Part shown: positions 1 through 5,102 of the stretch, piece by piece
Position numbering within the stretch: position 1 is the first letter of the stretch
Layout: each line of letters starts with the position of its first letter
Source of the DNA: an uncultured Oscillospiraceae bacterium
Lineage (GTDB): Bacteria > Bacillota_A > Clostridia > Oscillospirales > Oscillospiraceae
Length of the DNA: 5,102 nt
Direction of reading: 5' to 3'
NCBI GenBank assembly: GCA_944385265.1
Contig: CALWWO010000157.1
Location: 1 to 5,102, forward strand
Position numbers and translations under genes: made by a program
Notes under the pieces: generated by a model
The model's input: the letters and a program-made list of their open reading frames with translations, nothing else
The model's database searches: none
Told to the model about the DNA's origin: nothing

Positions 1-734
1 ATATAGCTGTCCTTAAGCCGCAGGTAATCCTCTTCATTGAAGAAACGCTCACGCTGTACTCGCGTCATGTACAGTATATCGAGCTTGTCTATGACAGAAT
101 CAAGCGACGTCGTCTGCTCGTAAGGGATGTTTGTTTTTTTGATATATGCGTCCTTGACGTAGCTTGGTACTTTCAGCTCCGTCGGGGTGTTGAGCACAAA
201 ATTTACGTTTGGATAGCGCGACATGGCGGCGATAAGCGAATGGACGGTGCGTCCGAATTTGAGGTCGCCGCAGAGGCCGACGATCAGCCCGTCAAAATGG
301 CCTTTCTCGCATTTTATGGTGAGAAGGTCGGTGAGCGTCTGCGTCGGGTGGTTGTGACCGCCGTCGCCGGCGTTTATAACCGGCACGTCGGTTTTCATGG
401 AGGCAACGAGCGGTGCGCCTTCTTTTGGGTGGCGCATCGCGATTATATCGGCATAGCCGCCGACGACGGCGACGGTGTCGGATACGCTCTCACCCTTGGC
501 GGCGGAGCTTGACGCGGCTTCCGAAAAGCCGAGCACACTCCCGCCGAGTTCAAGCATCGCGGCTTCAAAGCTGAGACGCGTCCTCGTGGACGGCTCGAAA
601 AACAGCGTCGCGAGCTTTTTGTATTTGCATTTTTCGCGGTATTTTTCAGGGTGCGCCATTATATCCTGCGCCGTGGCGATGAGTTCATCGATCTCGGCGG
701 GGGAGAGATCCATTATATCGATAAGACTTCTCAT
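1..734 (-). CDS. pyrB: Aspartate carbamoyltransferase catalytic chain, N-terminal part (3' end beyond window)
   Basis: PyrB transfers the carbamoyl group of carbamoyl phosphate to aspartate, the committed step of pyrimidine synthesis. The frame runs from the ATG at 734 through 244 complete codons to the left edge; the family is about 300-310 residues, so roughly 60 are missing. [13 protein letters not shown] (45-57) is the carbamoyl-phosphate site. Ser76 and Lys80 match the 80s loop of the E. coli enzyme, which reaches in from the neighbouring subunit. MRHPKEGA (100-107) follows. [12 protein letters not shown] (122-133) has the active-site His129. [12 protein letters not shown] (156-167) has Arg162, and [10 protein letters not shown] (222-231) has Arg225, both expected aspartate-side ligands. 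The His-Pro-Leu-Pro loop lies beyond the edge. The sequence resembles ATCases that pair with a regulatory PyrI chain more than the Bacillus unregulated type, so pyrI may come next (inference). The start forms an ATGA overlap with pyrE. Confidence 0.96.
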   Translation of the reverse strand, partial: MRSLIDIMDLSPAEIDELIATAQDIMAHPEKYREKCKYKKLATLFFEPSTRTRLSFEAAMLELGGSVLGFSEAASSSAAKGESVSDTVAVVGGYADIIAMRHPKEGAPLVASMKTDVPVINAGDGGHNHPTQTLTDLLTIKCEKGHFDGLIVGLCGDLKFGRTVHSLIAAMSRYPNVNFVLNTPTELKVPSYVKDAYIKKTNIPYEQTTSLDSVIDKLDILYMTRVQRERFFNEEDYLRLKDSY

Positions 735-1378
735 TTGCCCACCCCTATCCAGCTTTCGTCGCTTGGGTTATCGCGGAACGCGATAAGACGTGCGATGTCG
801 TTATCAGAGATATATTTTTCCTCGGCGGCGACTTTTGCGATAACGTCAAAGTTTGTAAGGCTGATGTTTTTAACATTTGCCGCGGCCATGCGGTCGAGCC
901 CTTTCTTCATGCCGTAGGTGAAGATGCTGACTATCCCCAAGACCTCAGCGCCGGCTTCACGCAGAACATCGACAACTTCCAAAACGCTTCCGGCGGTAGA
1001 TATGAGATCTTCGACGACGACGACCTTTTGCCCCTTTTCAAGCCTGCCCTCTATCTGGTTGTTCCTGCCGTGGTCTTTAGCCCCGGAGCGGACGTATCCC
1101 ATAGGCAGGCAGAGGATATGTGCCGTGATCGCGGCGTGCGCGATGCCTGCTGTGCTGGTACCCATGAGCACTTCGGCGTCCGGGTACTCTCTTTTTATCG
1201 TCTCAGCGAGCGCGTTTTCAACGTCGTTTCTGACTGCGGGCGCTGTGAGCGTCAAGCGGTTGTCGCAGTATATAGGGCTTTTTATGCCGCTTGCCCATGT
1301 AAACGGCTCGTCCGGGCGGAAGAACACCGCCTGTATTGAGAGCAGATCTTTTGCTATCAATGTTTCAATATTTGTCAT
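731..1378 (-). CDS. pyrE: Orotate phosphoribosyltransferase
   Basis: PyrE joins orotate to PRPP to give OMP and pyrophosphate, the fifth step of UMP synthesis; it works as a dimer. The 215-residue product matches the type I phosphoribosyltransferase family. [16 protein letters not shown] (26-41) is the N-terminal hood that binds orotate. [10 protein letters not shown] (73-82) is the pyrophosphate loop region. [10 protein letters not shown] (95-104) is the flexible catalytic loop, with Arg97, Lys101 and His103; these residues act across the dimer interface in the family. [12 protein letters not shown] (120-131) is the PRPP-binding motif with its paired Glu-Asp. The usual second Gly of the STGGS part is Ala129 here, a mild change. 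The start at 1378 is chosen over the upstream ATG at 1606 because of the Shine-Dalgarno site and the family N-terminus. The TGA stop overlaps the pyrB ATG (ATGA). Confidence 0.96.
   Translation of the reverse strand: MTNIETLIAKDLLSIQAVFFRPDEPFTWASGIKSPIYCDNRLTLTAPAVRNDVENALAETIKREYPDAEVLMGTSTAGIAHAAITAHILCLPMGYVRSGAKDHGRNNQIEGRLEKGQKVVVVEDLISTAGSVLEVVDVLREAGAEVLGIVSIFTYGMKKGLDRMAAANVKNISLTNFDVIAKVAAEEKYISDNDIARLIAFRDNPSDESWIGVGK
740..746 (-). promoter_or_regulatory. Ribosome binding site of pyrB
   Basis: AGGGGTG on the minus strand ends 5 nt before the ATG at 734. It lies within the Ile-Gly-Val-Gly codons at the end of pyrE, so pyrB initiation depends on sequence inside the upstream gene and is probably coupled to its translation. 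Confidence 0.7.
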
Positions 1379-1385
1379 ATCACAG

Positions 1386-1393
1386 TCTCCTTT
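1386..1393 (-). promoter_or_regulatory. Ribosome binding site that fixes the pyrE start
   Basis: AAAGGAGA on the minus strand lies 7 nt before the ATG at 1378 in the 32-bp pyrF-pyrE gap. The reading frame stays open upstream to an ATG at 1606, but that extension would overlap pyrF and add 76 unrelated, arginine-rich residues. This site and the family N-terminus settle the start at 1378. No convincing promoter or terminator hairpin is seen in the gap. Confidence 0.85.
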
Positions 1394-1410
1394 AAACAAC
1401 AAATTTTTCG

Positions 1411-2109
1411 TCAGCCGACAAATTCCTCGACGCACTTTCTGTAAGCCGCGACAGGGTCGTCCGCCGCCGTTATAGGCCTGCCGACTACGATGTAGTCCGA
1501 GCCGATCTCGCGGGCTTTGGAGAGGGTTGTTATGCGCGCCTGATCGTCGGCGGCGCTGCCTGCAAAGCGTATACCGGGCGTCACGGTGTAAAATCCGCCG
1601 CCGCATACCTCATGAACCTTTCCGGCCTCAAGGGGAGAGCATACGACACCGTCAAGTCCCGCTTTTTTTGCGTTTGAAGCGTAGTGCATCACGACCTCAT
1701 CTATCGGACGGTCGATGAGCAGGTCGCGGCGCATCGTCTCTTCGCTTGTCGATGTCAGCTGTGTTACGGCGATAAGAAGAGGCCTTGTGCCGTCCGGCCG
1801 TGTAAGGCCTTTGACTGCCGCCTCCATCATCTGTATTGTGCCTCCGGCGTGGACGTTCGTCATATCGACGTCGAGCTTTGACAAAACGCTCATCGCCTTC
1901 ATAACGGTGTTCGGGATATCGTGCAGCTTCAGATCGAGGAATATCTTGTGACCTCTGGACTTGATCTCACGGACGATATCAGGACCTGCGGCGTAAAAAA
2001 GCTCCATGCCGATTTTCACAAACGGCTTTTCGTCGTGAAATTTGTCTAAGAAAGCAAATACCTCGTCAGCACCGGCAAAATCGCAGGCGACTATTACATC
2101 TTTTCCCAT
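1411..2109 (-). CDS. pyrF: Orotidine 5'-phosphate decarboxylase
   Basis: PyrF decarboxylates OMP to UMP, the last step of the de novo pathway, without a cofactor. The 232-residue product has the usual bacterial short-form (Bacillus/E. coli type) length and a TIM-barrel layout. VACDF (7-11) is the first strand, with the Asp that contacts the ribose. Lys32 in VKIGMELF (31-38), then Asp59, Lys61 and Asp64 in [11 protein letters not shown] (59-69), form the charged catalytic tetrad. VTQLTS (115-120) follows. TPGIR (177-181) and VVGRPIT (208-214) form the C-terminal phosphate-binding region, with Arg211 the likely phosphate ligand. All key residues are present. The start overlaps the pyrD stop in a TGATG junction, so translation is probably coupled. 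The stop is TGA, 32 bp before pyrE. The protein is distinct from the longer mycobacterial-type PyrF. Confidence 0.97.
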   Translation of the reverse strand: MGKDVIVACDFAGADEVFAFLDKFHDEKPFVKIGMELFYAAGPDIVREIKSRGHKIFLDLKLHDIPNTVMKAMSVLSKLDVDMTNVHAGGTIQMMEAAVKGLTRPDGTRPLLIAVTQLTSTSEETMRRDLLIDRPIDEVVMHYASNAKKAGLDGVVCSPLEAGKVHEVCGGGFYTVTPGIRFAGSAADDQARITTLSKAREIGSDYIVVGRPITAADDPVAAYRKCVEEFVG

Positions 2110-3020
2110 CAGTGCGCACCTCCTATAATATCTTTTAAATTTACTATGCCGTATTTTTTCATTTGGTACGGCAGTTCTTCCACGATTTGTTTACAGATAA
2201 ACGGGTCTATCAGGTTCGCGGCGCCTATCTGCACGGCGGTTGCTCCTGCGAGCATCATTTCAATAACGTCGCGCGCGGACGATACGCCGCCCATGCCGAT
2301 GATCGGTATTTTAACAGCCTCATATACCTGATAAACCATCCTGAGCGCTATCGGGAATATCGCACTGCCGGAAAAGCCGCCCATTTTATTTGCGATGACG
2401 GGCTTTTTTGTCTTGAGATCTATCCGCATTCCGAGCATGGTGTTTATCATGCTGATGCCGTCGGCGCCGGCGTCTTCACACGCTTTCGCTATGGGTACTA
2501 TATCGGTTACGTTGGGCGTGAGCTTCATATAAACGGGTTTTGTCGTAACTTTCTTTACGGCTGCCGTGACCTCCGCAGCCGATTCCGGCGATGTGCCGAA
2601 GCTCATGCCGCCGTTATGGACGTTTGGACAGCTTATATTTACCTCGATGAGCCCGATCTGTTCCTCCTTGTCGATTCTCTCGCAGGAGTAGACGTAGTCG
2701 TCTACGGAAAAACCGCTGATATTGGCAATGACCTTTTTACTGAAGCATTTTGCGAGCTTTGGAAGCTCCTCGCTTATGACGGCGTCGATGCCGGGGTTTT
2801 GCAGTCCGACCGAGTTGATCATGCCGCTTGTACACTCGGCTATCCTCGGCGTGGGATTGCCGAAACGCGCGTCTTTTGTAGTGCCCTTGAACGAGAATGT
2901 CCCGAGGCAGTTGATATCGTATATCTCGGCAAATTCATATCCGAAACCGAATGTGCCGCTCGCGGGGATGACGGGGTTGTCAAGCTCCCAGCCGCTGAGG
3001 GTGACTTTTGTATTTACCAT
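2109..3020 (-). CDS. pyrD: Dihydroorotate dehydrogenase class 1B, catalytic subunit (FMN)
   Basis: PyrD oxidises (S)-dihydroorotate to orotate on FMN, the fourth step of UMP synthesis, passing electrons to PyrK. The 303-residue product is a complete TIM barrel of usual class 1B length. PASGTFGFG (19-27) is the N-terminal flavin strand. Lys46 and GNPTPR (54-59) follow, then NSVGLQNPG (69-77). VNISCPNV (127-134) holds the presumed catalytic base Cys131; class 1A and 1B use Cys, class 2 uses Ser. KLTPNVTD (166-173) and INTMLGM (192-198) line the substrate and FMN site. [10 protein letters not shown] (242-251) with QIGAA (264-268) is the FMN-phosphate site. The Cys, the adjacent PyrK and the lack of an N-terminal membrane-binding helix rule out quinone-linked class 2. 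The start at 3020 overlaps the pyrK stop. The TGA stop shares one base with the pyrF ATG. Confidence 0.97.
   Translation of the reverse strand: MVNTKVTLSGWELDNPVIPASGTFGFGYEFAEIYDINCLGTFSFKGTTKDARFGNPTPRIAECTSGMINSVGLQNPGIDAVISEELPKLAKCFSKKVIANISGFSVDDYVYSCERIDKEEQIGLIEVNISCPNVHNGGMSFGTSPESAAEVTAAVKKVTTKPVYMKLTPNVTDIVPIAKACEDAGADGISMINTMLGMRIDLKTKKPVIANKMGGFSGSAIFPIALRMVYQVYEAVKIPIIGMGGVSSARDVIEMMLAGATAVQIGAANLIDPFICKQIVEELPYQMKKYGIVNLKDIIGGAH
2117..2124 (-). promoter_or_regulatory. Ribosome binding site of pyrF
   Basis: AGGAGGTG on the minus strand is a near-perfect Shine-Dalgarno site, its GGAGG core 9 nt before the ATG at 2109. It sits in the last codons of pyrD (the Gly-Gly-Ala-His tail) and supports the pyrF start over any internal Met. 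Confidence 0.85.
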
Positions 3021-3751
3021 ATTATCTCCTCCCTCTCAAAAACAGGGCCGTCTTTGCATATACGCTTGTTACCTTTAGTAGTTTGGCACGAGCACCCCAT
3101 GCACGCGCCGAAGCCGCAGCCCATGCGCTCTTCAAGGCTGTACTGGCCGCTCGTCTGAGCGGTTTCCTCAATGGCCTTGTACATGAGAGCAGGGCCGCAC
3201 GCGTAGAAGTAGGTATATTTTAGGTTTTCCTGCTTCATGACGTCGGTGACAAACCCGCGAGTACCGTGCCGGCCGTCGACTGTTGCGACATAAACGCCGC
3301 AGCCGAGATCGGCAAACTCTTTTTCATAATATACGTCCTCCGCAGTGTTGAAGCCGAGGACGGCGATGGGCTTTTTGCCCTCGGCTACCAGCTTTTTTGC
3401 GAGGTTATACATCGGTGCAGCACCCGCACCGCCGCCCAAGAGCAGGGGGGTATCCCCGCTTTTCGACGTATCGAATCCGTTTCCGAGTCCCGCAAGTATG
3501 TCGAGATATCCGCCCGGCGAAAGATGCGACATGGCCTCCGTGCCTTCGCCTACGACCTTATAGATGACGGTTATTGTATTATCGTCGTAATCGCAGACTG
3601 AAAACGGGCGGCGAAGGAAAAAACCGTCTATCTTGATGTTTATAAACTGGTCAGGCGCTGTGAGCGACGAGGTGTCGCCCTCGAGCACCATTTTATACAG
3701 ATCCTGCGCTATCAGATCATTTGCGAGTATTTTATACAGCCCCTGAGTCAT
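3014..3751 (-). CDS. pyrK: Dihydroorotate dehydrogenase B, electron-transfer subunit (FAD, [2Fe-2S])
   Basis: PyrK carries electrons from the FMN of PyrD through a [2Fe-2S] cluster and FAD to NAD+, forming a PyrD2PyrK2 heterotetramer in the cytoplasm. The 245-residue product has the ferredoxin-reductase-like fold in the expected order. An N-terminal FAD barrel carries RRPFSV (47-52), the RPxS flavin motif. An NAD-binding domain has GGGAGAAP (106-113) and ACGP (184-187). The C-terminal cluster loop has Cys212, Cys217, Cys220 and Cys232 as likely ligands (C-X4-C-X2-C-X11-C), with an extra Cys222. Length is near the family norm. The start at 3751 has a strong Shine-Dalgarno site. The last codons run 7 nt into pyrD, which fits equimolar synthesis of the two subunits. 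The Fe-S flavoprotein and NAD acceptor suit an anaerobic lifestyle (inference). Confidence 0.97.
   Translation of the reverse strand: MTQGLYKILANDLIAQDLYKMVLEGDTSSLTAPDQFINIKIDGFFLRRPFSVCDYDDNTITVIYKVVGEGTEAMSHLSPGGYLDILAGLGNGFDTSKSGDTPLLLGGGAGAAPMYNLAKKLVAEGKKPIAVLGFNTAEDVYYEKEFADLGCGVYVATVDGRHGTRGFVTDVMKQENLKYTYFYACGPALMYKAIEETAQTSGQYSLEERMGCGFGACMGCSCQTTKGNKRICKDGPVFEREEIIW
3025..3033 (-). promoter_or_regulatory. Ribosome binding site of pyrD
   Basis: GGGAGGAGA on the minus strand, with its GGAGG core 7 nt before the ATG at 3020, lies inside the end of pyrK. It codes for part of the Arg-Glu-Glu-Ile tail of PyrK, so this end of PyrK also serves as the initiation signal of its partner subunit. 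Confidence 0.8.
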
Positions 3752-3754
3752 AAA

Positions 3755-3764
3755 ATCACCCCTT
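3755..3764 (-). promoter_or_regulatory. Ribosome binding site of pyrK
   Basis: On the minus strand AAGGGGTGAT lies 3 nt before the ATG at 3751. It is close to the full Firmicutes Shine-Dalgarno consensus (AAGGAGGTGAT). It fills most of the 15-bp carB-pyrK gap and supports the chosen pyrK start. Confidence 0.8.
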
Positions 3765-3766
3765 AA

Positions 3767-5102
3767 TCATGAGTCGATCGTTGAGATCGATATCGTGGTT
3801 TCCGCCAGAACGTCGAGCAGTACGCGCACCGTGTCGAGCGATGTGAACATGGTAGCGTTGTTTTCTATTGCAAGTTTCCGTATCTCGTAGCCGTCTGTCA
3901 TCTGGCCGATAGAACCGGGATCTCTTGTGTTGATAATGTATGCAATATGTCCCTGACGGATCGAGTCCGGGATCTCCGAGCTTCCGTCGCTGATCTTGCC
4001 GAGGACGTGAGTCCTTATACCGTTTGCTTTGAGGAATTCGGCAGTGCCTTTGGTCGCCTGTATATTAAAGCCGAGGTTGTAGAAGCGGCGGATAAGAGGC
4101 AGAGCCTCATCTTTGTCCTTATCGGCAATGGTTGCGAATACCGTACCGTAATTTTGCAGGTGCATGCCTGATGCCTGAAGCGCCTTATAGAGCGCGCGGT
4201 TGAGTTTATCGTCGTATCCTATGGCCTCGCCGGTAGATTTCATCTCCGGCGACAGATACGCGTCAAGCCCATGGATCTTATTAAACGAGAACACCGGGAC
4301 TTTGACGTACCAGCGCTTTTTCTCATCGGGGTAAATGTCAAAAAATCCCTGTTCTTTCAGAGTTGTACCCATTATAACTTCCGTCGCGATGTCGGCGAGG
4401 CTGTAACCCGTTGCTTTTGACAGGAACGGCACGGTACGCGACGATCTGGGGTTCACCTCTATAACATAGATGTTTTCATCCTTATCGACAATAAACTGGA
4501 TGTTGAAAAGCCCTATTATGCCGATGCAGAGGCCGAGCTTTTTCGTATACTGCAGGATCATGCCCTTTGCCTTGTTTGAAATACTGAAGGATGGGTATAT
4601 GCTTATCGAGTCGCCGCTGTGTATGCCGGTGCGCTCTACAAGCTCCATAATTCCCGGCACAAAGACATTTACACCGTCGCATATGGCGTCGACCTCGACC
4701 TCGCGGCCGGTTATGTATTTATCTACAAGCACGGGCTTGTCCTCGTCGATCTCAACAGCCGTCCTGAGATAATGGCGGAGCTGCTCCTCGTTTGCAACGA
4801 TCTGCATGGCGCGCCCGCCTAAGACAAAGCTCGGACGGACAAGTACCGGGTAGCCGATCTCGGCGGCGGCTTTTACGCCGTCCTCAATTTTTGTAACGGC
4901 GCGTCCTGGGGGCTGCGGAATGCCGAGCGACTCCATGACTTTTTCGAAAGCGTCGCGGTTTTCGGCGCGCTCTATCGCTTCGCAGCTCGTCCCTATGATG
5001 TTTACGCCGCGCTCTGTAAGCGGTTCGGCGAGGTTTATCGCCGTCTGGCCGCCGAGGGTCGCTATAACGCCTATCGGCTTTTCAAACTCAATAATATTCA
5101 TG
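3767..5102 (-). CDS. carB: Carbamoyl-phosphate synthase large subunit, C-terminal part (5' end beyond window)
   Basis: CarB makes carbamoyl phosphate from bicarbonate, ammonia (from glutamine via CarA) and two ATP, for pyrimidines and arginine. The window holds the last 444 residues of a protein usually about 1,070 long. Numbering from the Met at 5101, GGQTAINLA (17-25) is the pre-ATP-grasp signature. The second ATP-grasp unit, which phosphorylates carbamate, follows: SFVLGGRAM (91-99), GIHSGDS (159-165) and IEVNPRSSRTVPF (214-226). These carry the Arg, His, Glu and Asn that bind nucleotide and metal in the family. From about 313 to the end is the allosteric MGS-like domain, with QATKGT (348-353), LGKISDG (367-373) and YIINT (388-392), matching the effector phosphate-binding region of the E. 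coli enzyme. The Met at 5101 is almost certainly internal: the frame stays open to the edge and homologues have about 600 more residues. The stop is TGA, 15 bp before pyrK. No frameshift is seen. Identification is very secure. Confidence 0.97.
   Translation of the reverse strand, partial: MNIIEFEKPIGVIATLGGQTAINLAEPLTERGVNIIGTSCEAIERAENRDAFEKVMESLGIPQPPGRAVTKIEDGVKAAAEIGYPVLVRPSFVLGGRAMQIVANEEQLRHYLRTAVEIDEDKPVLVDKYITGREVEVDAICDGVNVFVPGIMELVERTGIHSGDSISIYPSFSISNKAKGMILQYTKKLGLCIGIIGLFNIQFIVDKDENIYVIEVNPRSSRTVPFLSKATGYSLADIATEVIMGTTLKEQGFFDIYPDEKKRWYVKVPVFSFNKIHGLDAYLSPEMKSTGEAIGYDDKLNRALYKALQASGMHLQNYGTVFATIADKDKDEALPLIRRFYNLGFNIQATKGTAEFLKANGIRTHVLGKISDGSSEIPDSIRQGHIAYIINTRDPGSIGQMTDGYEIRKLAIENNATMFTSLDTVRVLLDVLAETTISISTIDS

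Noticed and set aside
656..718. Two TATAAT-like hexamers on the minus strand near the start of pyrB (712-717 and 658-663) as an internal promoter.
   Set aside because: Neither has a TTGACA-like -35 at 16-18 bp, and both fall in Ile-Met codon pairs inside coding sequence.
1379..1420. Possible terminator or attenuator in the pyrF-pyrE gap (short GTC...GAC inverted repeat followed by an A/T-rich run).
   Set aside because: The stem would be only about 3 bp, lies at the pyrF stop, and is followed by A-rich rather than U-rich RNA sequence.
918..1475. A 185-codon plus-strand open frame across pyrE and the end of pyrF.
   Set aside because: It is antisense to two intact conserved genes and spans their intergenic gap. 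Its low-complexity Ser/Thr/Pro-rich product is typical of shadow frames.
1379..1606. Upstream extension of the pyrE frame to an ATG at 1606, giving a 291-residue protein.
   Set aside because: The extra 76 residues overlap pyrF in another frame, are arginine-rich and unlike any orotate phosphoribosyltransferase N-terminus. A good Shine-Dalgarno site precedes the ATG at 1378.
2163..3158. A 331-codon open frame on the plus strand, antisense to pyrD and the end of pyrK.
   Set aside because: It crosses the junction of two clearly recognised minus-strand genes, and its translation shows no recognisable motif. It is a shadow of codon bias in the real genes.
3744..3776. GACTCA repeated on the minus strand on either side of the carB-pyrK gap, as a possible operator.
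   Set aside because: Both copies are in coding sequence (the last codons of carB and first codons of pyrK), are only 6 bp long, and match no known regulator site I can name.
5099..5101. ATG at 5101 as a true start giving a short CarB.
   Set aside because: The frame is open to the window edge, and residues before this Met are expected in every CarB. The Met falls inside the C-terminal half of the protein.

Overview
The window is a stretch of a de novo pyrimidine (UMP) biosynthesis operon. All six genes lie on the minus strand, so transcription runs from the right edge to the left. In transcription order they are carB (3' part, cut by the right edge), pyrK, pyrD, pyrF, pyrE and pyrB (5' part, cut by the left edge).

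The likely source is an anaerobic Firmicute of class Clostridia, possibly a gut Oscillospiraceae-type bacterium. Three things point there: dihydroorotate dehydrogenase is the NAD-dependent class 1B enzyme with its PyrK electron-transfer subunit; the Shine-Dalgarno sites are strong and Firmicutes-like; and base composition is near half GC. The family- or genus-level placement is inference, since no 16S or marker search was possible.

Layout from right to left: 5102-3767 is the C-terminal 444 residues of the CarB large subunit, covering most of the second ATP-grasp unit plus the allosteric domain. After a 15-bp gap comes pyrK (3751-3014), which overlaps pyrD (3020-2109) by 7 nt. pyrD overlaps pyrF (2109-1411) by 1 nt. 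A 32-bp gap, the longest in the window, precedes pyrE (1378-731). pyrE overlaps pyrB (734 to the left edge) by 4 nt. There is no gene-free stretch over 32 bp, and I see no promoter, terminator, RNA gene, repeat, mobile element or CRISPR array.

The products form most of one pathway. CarB makes carbamoyl phosphate (with CarA, not in the window). PyrB joins it to aspartate. Dihydroorotase (PyrC, not in the window) closes the ring. PyrD/PyrK oxidise dihydroorotate to orotate, PyrE attaches it to PRPP, and PyrF decarboxylates OMP to UMP. Close packing and overlapping stop/start codons imply one polycistronic mRNA with translational coupling.

I looked for an undescribed system and did not find one. 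This is ordinary core metabolism with intact genes. The points worth a second look are minor: gene order, junction architecture, one substitution in the PyrE PRPP loop and the spacing of the PyrK cluster cysteines.
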